The notes beneath the pieces are model-generated. The model was not told the DNA's origin. It was given only the letters and a program-made list of their open reading frames with translations, and did not search any database. A stretch of 64,000 nt of DNA from Nocardia transvalensis NBRC 15921 (GTDB lineage: Bacteria > Actinomycetota > Actinomycetes > Mycobacteriales > Mycobacteriaceae). Location of the stretch: NCBI RefSeq assembly GCF_000308875.1, contig NZ_BAGL01000033.1:85794-149793 (forward strand), written 5' to 3'. A program made the translations under genes and the position numbers. Positions within the stretch are counted from its first letter, which is position 1, and every line of letters starts with the position of its first letter. This document shows, one piece after another, positions 58,915 through 64,000 of this stretch.

Positions 58915-59616
58915 TCATGCCGGGTGGCACCGCCCGGTGACGACGGTGGTCCACGCGCTCGGATCGGTCGACCACAGATTGTGATCGGTTCCGGGCACCT
59001 CCTCGAACCTGCCGTGCGGGACCAGGGCGGCCAGTTGCCGGAGAGGCCATGACGGGCGAATGTCGTGCTGCGGTGCGGCGAAGGTCATGGGGACGGGGGT
59101 GTCGGCCAGGCGGCGGAGCAGGGCGGGTTCGTGGATCCACTCCCGGAACGATGCGAGGAGCGCGGCGTGGACCGTTGGCTCCCAAGGGATTTCGATATCG
59201 AACTCCCGGTGCCTGCCGGACTCGTAGGCCTGGGACCAGGTGCGGTCGTTGTGTAATCCGTGCCCGGCGATCCCGACCACGCTCGCGACCCGGCCGGGGT
59301 GATCCAGCGCGTATCGCACCGCCAGGTCCGAGCCCCAGGAATGACCGAGCACGACCCAGCGGTCGATTCCCGCGGCCTCGCGCACCGCCTCGATATCGGC
59401 GACGGCCCGGGCCATATCGTGCGGTCCGCCGCCGGAGCGCCCGACGCCACGAGGTTCCGGAAACCACGCTCGCATCCCGCCCGGCGCCAATCGGTCGTCT
59501 TCCAGGTACTGGACGCATCCGGGCCCGCCGGACAGCACCACCACATCCGGGCCCGCTCCTGTGACACCGACATGGAGCGAGACGTCATCTCCGGCTGCTA
59601 CCCGTATCGACCGCAT
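58915..59616 (-). CDS. Alpha/beta hydrolase (S33-like)
   Basis: The 233-residue hydrolase has LSGGPGCVQYL, nucleophile Ser in GHSWGSDLAVRYALDHPGRV, and His in GTDHNLWSTD near the C-terminus. It lacks most of a lid domain and is shorter than the prolyl aminopeptidase. A GGGAGGGAC site precedes ATG 59616. It lies 55 bases upstream of the SDR on the same strand, so the two may be co-transcribed. Confidence 0.85.
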   Translation of the reverse strand: MRSIRVAAGDDVSLHVGVTGAGPDVVVLSGGPGCVQYLEDDRLAPGGMRAWFPEPRGVGRSGGGPHDMARAVADIEAVREAAGIDRWVVLGHSWGSDLAVRYALDHPGRVASVVGIAGHGLHNDRTWSQAYESGRHREFDIEIPWEPTVHAALLASFREWIHEPALLRRLADTPVPMTFAAPQHDIRPSWPLRQLAALVPHGRFEEVPGTDHNLWSTDPSAWTTVVTGRCHPA

Positions 59617-59679
59617 CGTGTCCCTCCCGTCGTTCAGCCGTCACCGGAGATGGTGCCGGACAACCGATTACGGTGTCAC

Positions 59680-60420
59680 TCAGCCCTGTCTGGTCGGGCG
59701 GATGGTGATGTCGCCGATCTCGACGTCGTCGGCCTGTTCGATGGCGAAGGCGATGGCGCGGGCCACGGCTTCCGGGGCGATGCCGAGTGTCGCCATGGCC
59801 TGACGGGCCTGCTCGCGCTGCTCGGGGTCGTCGAGGTGGTCCACCAGTTCGGTGCGGACGTACCCCGGTGAGATCGAGGTCGTCCGCAGCGTGCCGTCGG
59901 TGGACTCCTGGCGCAGGGCCTCCAGCAGCGTGCGCACGGCGTTCTTGGTGCTCGCGTACACCGCTTGCGTCGGAACGATTTTCAGCCCCGACGTCGAGAC
60001 GGTGGTGACGAAATGCCCGCGCCCCTGGCTACGGAACACCGGCAGCGCGGCCGCGATACCGTGCAGGACCCCGCGCAGGTTGACATCGATCATCGCGTCC
60101 CAGCCGTCGACGTCGAGGTCCGCCACCGGCCCGATGCGAGTGACACCGGCATTGCCCACCAGGACATCGAGCCGCCCGAACCGATCCACCGCCACACCCA
60201 CCAGCTTCTCCAGATCGGCGCGCGCGGTGACATCGACCTCCACCATCACCGCCCGCCCACCCTCCCCCCGAATCCGCGCCACCACCGCCTCGAGCCGATC
60301 CGTCCGCCGCGCCCCCAGCACCACCGCCGCCCCCTTGCCCGCCAACTCCACCGCCGTCGCCGCCCCGATCCCACTACTCGCCCCGGTAACAGCGACAACC
60401 TTCCCGACCAGTCCGCTCAT
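59680..60420 (-). CDS. Short-chain dehydrogenase/reductase
   Basis: The 246-residue classical SDR has TGASSGIGAATAVELAGKG, VGNAGV, and TTVSTSGLKIVPTQAVYASTKNAV (Ser-Tyr-Lys). A GAGAGGGAAC site precedes the ATG. Codon use is G-rich at the 5' end and C-richer later. Probably NADP(H)-dependent from the ARRTDR loop, which is inference. Confidence 0.93.
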   Translation of the reverse strand: MSGLVGKVVAVTGASSGIGAATAVELAGKGAAVVLGARRTDRLEAVVARIRGEGGRAVMVEVDVTARADLEKLVGVAVDRFGRLDVLVGNAGVTRIGPVADLDVDGWDAMIDVNLRGVLHGIAAALPVFRSQGRGHFVTTVSTSGLKIVPTQAVYASTKNAVRTLLEALRQESTDGTLRTTSISPGYVRTELVDHLDDPEQREQARQAMATLGIAPEAVARAIAFAIEQADDVEIGDITIRPTRQG

Positions 60421-60539
60421 CGTTCCCTCTCCGACGCCATCGGGCGCCCTCTCGAATTCGCCCGCACACCTTGGACACTAGGGATCTGGAGCGCACTCCA
60501 AGCAAGCCGTGGCGACCGAAAAGGGAAACTACCTGCCGC

Positions 60540-60899
60540 TCAGCTGAAGCGGCCGATGGCTACCAGGACGGCGATGGCGAAGAAGGCGATGTTGGAGAGG
60601 GAGCGGGTGTATTCGTTGCGGCGGATGTGGGTGGTGAAGCCGCCGATCATGACTAGGGCCAGGCCTACTGCGGCAAGAGGGGTGAGGATGGGGGCTATGT
60701 TGGTTGCCCAGGGGAGGATTACGCTGGCGCCGCCGAGGATTTCTAGTGCGCCGATGGCGGTGACCTGGCGTTGGGAGAGGTCGTCGACCCAGGGCATCGG
60801 GTTGCGTAGGTTGTCTTTGGGGACAGCGACTTTCGCGATTCCTGCGAGGACGAAAGACGCGGCGAGGACTATCTGTCCTGCCCACAGCCAGGTGTTCAT
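60540..60899 (-). CDS. DoxX family membrane protein
   Basis: The 119-residue protein has four hydrophobic helices (WAGQIVLAASFVLAGIAKVA, AIGALEILGGASVILPWAT, LTPLAAVGLALVMIGGF, LSNIAFFAIAVLVAIGRF). ATG overlaps the stop of the TetR gene by four bases; GGAGGAG lies 7 bases upstream inside that gene. The regulator and DoxX form one operon. Confidence 0.88.
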   Translation of the reverse strand: MNTWLWAGQIVLAASFVLAGIAKVAVPKDNLRNPMPWVDDLSQRQVTAIGALEILGGASVILPWATNIAPILTPLAAVGLALVMIGGFTTHIRRNEYTRSLSNIAFFAIAVLVAIGRFS

Positions 60900-61498
60900 A
60901 TGTTCTCCTCCGGGTGTAGCCAGGCGGCGGCTACGGAATTGGTGAGACGGTCGATGAGGGCCGGATCGTCGTCGCCGCCGAGCAGGTGTAGCCACAGGAA
61001 CACCGGGCCGGCGAATTGTGCGTGGGCCCACCGCAAGTCGGGGGCTTTGGTGAGGTCGCCGCGGGCGAGCGCGCGTTCGATGACCCGGCGGATGAGGTCC
61101 TGTTCGGGGAGCAGGCAGACCTGTTCGAAAACGTCCTGGAGCGCGCGGTCGCGCAGGAGGTCCACCATGATCTCGGGCAGTACCGCGCGGACCCGGGGGT
61201 GGGCCATGCGAGTGACGAAATCGGTTGCCACGGAACGCAGGTCGCCGCGCAGGCTGCCGGTGTCGCGGTATTCGCGAGGGCGGAGGTCGCCGATCAGGTG
61301 GTGCAGGGCGAGAGCTGCCTTCGACGGCCATCGCCGGTAGAGGGCCGCCTTGCCGACCCCCGCGCGGGTCGCGACGTCCTGCACCCGCAGCCCGGCGTAA
61401 CCGACCTCCGCGAGCAGGGCGAGGGTCGCCTCCCGGACGGCGTGATCGGTCTCGGCCGACAGCGGGCGGCCGGGTCGCGACTCACTTCCGGAACTCAT
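60896..61498 (-). CDS. TetR family transcriptional regulator
   Basis: The 200-residue regulator has TLALLAEVGYAGLRVQDVATRAGVGKAALYRRWPSKAALALHHL, the AcrR/TetR_C_11-type HTH. It is divergent from an MFS gene with a palindrome between them and probably controls that exporter and its own operon with DoxX. Confidence 0.92.
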   Translation of the reverse strand: MSSGSESRPGRPLSAETDHAVREATLALLAEVGYAGLRVQDVATRAGVGKAALYRRWPSKAALALHHLIGDLRPREYRDTGSLRGDLRSVATDFVTRMAHPRVRAVLPEIMVDLLRDRALQDVFEQVCLLPEQDLIRRVIERALARGDLTKAPDLRWAHAQFAGPVFLWLHLLGGDDDPALIDRLTNSVAAAWLHPEENI

Positions 61499-61545
61499 GG
61501 TTCCGAATGTAGCACATATGGAACCGCTGGTTCCGGAAATAGCCC
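61499..61545. promoter_or_regulatory. Operator and promoters between TetR-DoxX and MFS
   Basis: A perfect inverted repeat GGAACC-GCT-GGTTCC occupies 61520-61534 in a 47-base spacer. Another GGTTCC half-site overlaps the TetR start (61499-61504). Repression of both units by this TetR is likely. Confidence 0.6.
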
Positions 61546-62889
61546 TTGACTCCGGGCATACCGGGCGCGGACAGTACCGAGGTGTTCGACGCCACCGATG
61601 TCTCCCGGACCACCGTGCGCAAGGTCGGCCTGCGCCTGGTGCCGTTCCTCGGACTGCTGTATTTCGTGAACTATCTGGACCGGGTGAATATCGGCTTCGC
61701 CGGGCCGAGCGGCATGAAGGAGGATCTCGGGCTGACCGAGACCGTCTTCGGATTCGCGTCGGGCATCTTCTTCCTGGGCTACCTCGTGCTGGAGGTGCCG
61801 AGCAACCTGGCGCTGCACAAATTCGGGGCGCGGCGGTGGCTGGCCCGGATCCTGCTCAGCTGGGGCGTGGTGGCGACGGCGATGGCGTTCGTGCCCAACG
61901 AGACCGTGCTGATCATCCTGCGATTCGCCCTCGGGGTCGCGGAGGCCGGATTCTTCCCGGGCATCCTGCTGTATCTGACCTACTGGTTCCCGCAGCAGTA
62001 CCGGGCCCGCGTCGTCGCGCTGTTCATGACCGCCGTCCCGATCTCGACGGCCCTGGGGTCGACGCTGTCGAGCCTGGTCATCCAGTACGGCGACGGGTTG
62101 TTCGGGCTGGCCGGGTGGCGGTTCATGTTCCTCGTCGAGGGCATTCCGGCGCTGCTGCTGGCGGTGCTGACCTGGTTCTACCTCACCGACCGGCCGGAGC
62201 GGGCGAACTGGCTCACGCCCGCCGAAAGAGACTGGCTGGCAACCGAACTCGCCCGCGAGAAAGAAGAGGTGGAGCGGGCCGAGCACTGGACGGTGCGCAA
62301 GGCGCTGACCCATCCGCGCATCCTCGGCCTGGCGCTGATCTACGGCGGGATCACCTACGGCCTCTACGCCCTCGGATTCTTCCTGCCGACCATCGTGGCC
62401 GGATTCCAGGCGCAGTACGGGACGCACTATTCGGTGGTGCAGCGCGGTCTCATCACCGCGATCCCGTACGTCATCGGCGCGGTGGCGATGGTGTGGTGGG
62501 GCCGGCACGGCGACCGGACGGGGGAGCGGCGGTGGCATGTGGCGCTGCCCGCGCTGGTTGGCGGGCTCGCCATTCCGGTGGCGCTGTATCTGGGCAATCC
62601 GCTCGCGGCCATGACGGCGGTGACCGTCTGTGCGGTTGGGGTGATGGCCGCCCTGCCGACCTTCTGGGCGCTGCCCAGCACGTTCCTGGTCGGCACCGCC
62701 GCCGCGGGCGGGATCGCGCTGATCAACTCGATCGGCAATGTCAGCGGGTTCGCCGCGCCGTACATCACGGGCTGGCTGAAGGACTGGACCGGTACGCAGC
62801 GGGCGGGGTTGTGGGTCGTCGGGGTGTGCATGGCCGGGTCGGCGGCGGGCGCGCTGGCGCTGCGGCAACGGCGCGGGGTAGCCGATTGA
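61546..62889 (+). CDS. MFS transporter, anion:cation symporter (phthalate permease-like) family
   Basis: The 447-residue protein has 12 hydrophobic segments. Signatures include LLYFVNYLDRVNIGFAG in helix 1, LGYLVLEVPSNLALHKFGARRWL in the loop 2-3 region and RFALGVAEAGFFPGILLYLTYWFP. These are features of the ACS family of carboxylate importers. TTG 61546 has no ribosome site, so a near-leaderless mRNA or the GTG at 61582 is possible. Divergent TetR suggests substrate-induced expression. Confidence 0.87.
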   Translation: MTPGIPGADSTEVFDATDVSRTTVRKVGLRLVPFLGLLYFVNYLDRVNIGFAGPSGMKEDLGLTETVFGFASGIFFLGYLVLEVPSNLALHKFGARRWLARILLSWGVVATAMAFVPNETVLIILRFALGVAEAGFFPGILLYLTYWFPQQYRARVVALFMTAVPISTALGSTLSSLVIQYGDGLFGLAGWRFMFLVEGIPALLLAVLTWFYLTDRPERANWLTPAERDWLATELAREKEEVERAEHWTVRKALTHPRILGLALIYGGITYGLYALGFFLPTIVAGFQAQYGTHYSVVQRGLITAIPYVIGAVAMVWWGRHGDRTGERRWHVALPALVGGLAIPVALYLGNPLAAMTAVTVCAVGVMAALPTFWALPSTFLVGTAAAGGIALINSIGNVSGFAAPYITGWLKDWTGTQRAGLWVVGVCMAGSAAGALALRQRRGVAD

Positions 62890-62981
62890 GGGAATTCGCG
62901 CGCGTGATGTCCGAAACTGGGAAGCGGCTCCGACGTATCCGATGAACGGCGCCGTCCGGGCGCCGCGCGAAGGGAGTGGTC

Positions 62982-63386
62982 GTGAAGTACATGATTCTCA
63001 GCTACGGCTCGCAGCGGGACTACGACGGGCTGGCCGGGAACGGCGAATCGCCGTGGACGCCGGAGTACTACGCCAAGATGGCGGAGTTCATGACGGCCTT
63101 CAACCGGCAGTTGGAGGAGTCCGGCGAGCTGGTGGAGACGCGTGGGCTGGCCGCGCCGGTGCACACCCGCCGCGTCGGCAACCGCGACGGCTCCGCGTTC
63201 GTCACCGACGGCCCCTACGCCGAGACCCAGGAGGTGCTGGCCGGGTACTGGGTGATCGAATGCGAGAGTTTCGACCGGGCTACCGAGATCGCCGCGCGGC
63301 TACAGGACTGCCCAGTGCCGCCGGAGGCCGCTGCCTCGGCCTACGCCGACATCCGGCCGATCATGGAGTCCGTGGACGAGATCTGA
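62982..63386 (+). CDS. YCII-related (DGPF) protein
   Basis: The 134-residue dimeric alpha+beta barrel protein has VKYMILSYGS at the start and the DGPF-type signature FVTDGPYAETQEVLAGYWVIECESFDRA. GTG 62982 fits AAGGGAG 6 bases upstream better than GTG 62976. Its stop shares a base with the start of the ECF sigma gene, the arrangement typical of ECF42 sigma factors and their DGPF partners. Confidence 0.9.
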   Translation: MKYMILSYGSQRDYDGLAGNGESPWTPEYYAKMAEFMTAFNRQLEESGELVETRGLAAPVHTRRVGNRDGSAFVTDGPYAETQEVLAGYWVIECESFDRATEIAARLQDCPVPPEAAASAYADIRPIMESVDEI

Positions 63387-64000
63387 TGGCCCGCACCGCA
63401 TTCGAGGATCTGCTGCGCGAGCTGGCGCCGCAGGTCCTCGGCGCGCTGGTGCGCCGCTACGGCCATTTCGACGTCGCCGAGGACGCGGTGCAGGAGGCGT
63501 TGCTGGCCGCCGCCACCCGCTGGCCCGCGGAGGGTGTGCCCGACAAGCCGCTGGGCTGGCTGATCACCGTCGGGTCGCGACGGCTGACCGATCTGCTGCG
63601 TAGCGAGCAGGCCCGCCGGGACCGGGAGGACGCGGTCGAGTACCGGCTGCCCGGGGAGCGGCTCGCGCCGGCGGCGGACCGGCCGCCGAGCGATTCCGAC
63701 GACACGCTGATCCTGCTGTTCATGTGCTGTCACCCGGCGCTGTCGCCGCCGTCGCAGATCGCGTTGACGCTGCGGGCGGTCGGGGGCCTGACCACCGGCG
63801 AGATCGCGCGCGCGTTCCTGGTGTCCGAGGCGACGATGACCCGGCGGATCACCCGGGCCAAGAAGACGGTGGCGGGCAGCGGGATCCGGTTCGCGGCGCC
63901 GTCGGCGGCCGAGCGCGCCGAGCGGCTCGCGGCGGTGCTGCATGTGCTGTATCTCGTATTCACCGAGGGCTATGCCGCGACCTCGGGGCCGGAGCTGCAT
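63386..64000 (+). CDS. ECF42-type RNA polymerase sigma factor, 5' part
   Basis: The frame is open to the window end (205 codons seen of about 410). Region 2 reads FEDLLRELAPQVLGALVRRYGHFDVAEDAVQEALLAAATRWP, followed by the region 4 HTH (GGLTTGEIARAFLVSEATMTRRITRAKK). MCCHPALSPPSQIALTLR and the start of a DUF6596-like segment (LHVLYLVFTEGYAATSGPEL) are typical of the SigJ/ECF42 group. Control is thought to use the C-terminal extension rather than an anti-sigma factor. It is translationally coupled to the YCII gene. Confidence 0.9.
   Translation, partial: MARTAFEDLLRELAPQVLGALVRRYGHFDVAEDAVQEALLAAATRWPAEGVPDKPLGWLITVGSRRLTDLLRSEQARRDREDAVEYRLPGERLAPAADRPPSDSDDTLILLFMCCHPALSPPSQIALTLRAVGGLTTGEIARAFLVSEATMTRRITRAKKTVAGSGIRFAAPSAAERAERLAAVLHVLYLVFTEGYAATSGPELH

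Overview
The window is high-GC actinobacterial chromosome. It is most likely Nocardia or a close relative of the mycolate group. Two conserved blocks support this: cobD-surf1-ptpA-cobC-nif3-zinc ribbon-rnhA/phosphatase, and CHAD-panB-exported protease-glnA2-glnE. Together they reproduce, in reverse, the Mycobacterium tuberculosis Rv2221-Rv2236 neighbourhood. A complete RNase P RNA gene (rnpB) lies between them. No tRNA, rRNA, CRISPR array or insertion sequence was seen.

Layout. 1-11.5 kb is core: the end of a glycogen-debranching enzyme, an OsmC protein, an ECF41 sigma factor, a PurN-family enzyme, then the cobalamin/phosphatase/RNase H block. 11.6-18.7 kb is accessory: a DrrA/DrrB-type drug exporter, a 1054-residue SARP/AfsR-type regulator, a cytochrome P450 and an alpha/beta hydrolase. 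18.9-24.5 kb holds rnpB, a deazaflavin-dependent reductase, a TrpF-like isomerase, and an unusual operon of a membrane-anchored prenyltransferase/terpene-cyclase-fold protein with an EamA transporter. 25-38 kb is core again: RNB nuclease, CHAD protein, prolyl aminopeptidase, lipoprotein, panB, lipoprotein protease, glnA2, glnE and a membrane DUF2156 protein.

38-64 kb is accessory and mosaic. It has a proline-repeat protein, many SDR enzymes paired with LysR, MarR or TetR regulators, an XRE regulator with a divergent two-gene unit of lower GC, a second P450, a secreted MTB12-like protein in an operon with an ABC exporter, a MetE-like barrel, DoxX proteins, an MFS transporter, and finally a YCII protein with an ECF42-type sigma factor cut by the window end. 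Three genes here are decayed: a frameshifted VOC gene, a headless MerR gene, and a methyltransferase with an internal out-of-frame deletion.

Non-coding structure stands out. A palindromic element (core CCGGCCAAAAGCATGCCGG) occurs three times, and twice it is followed by short tandem arrays. A near-perfect long hairpin of 36 paired bases follows glnE. Clear palindromic operators sit in front of several TetR and MarR genes. The best candidates for something undescribed are the toroid/EamA operon with its TrpF-like neighbour, the MTB12-like/ABC operon and the palindrome-plus-tandem-array elements.
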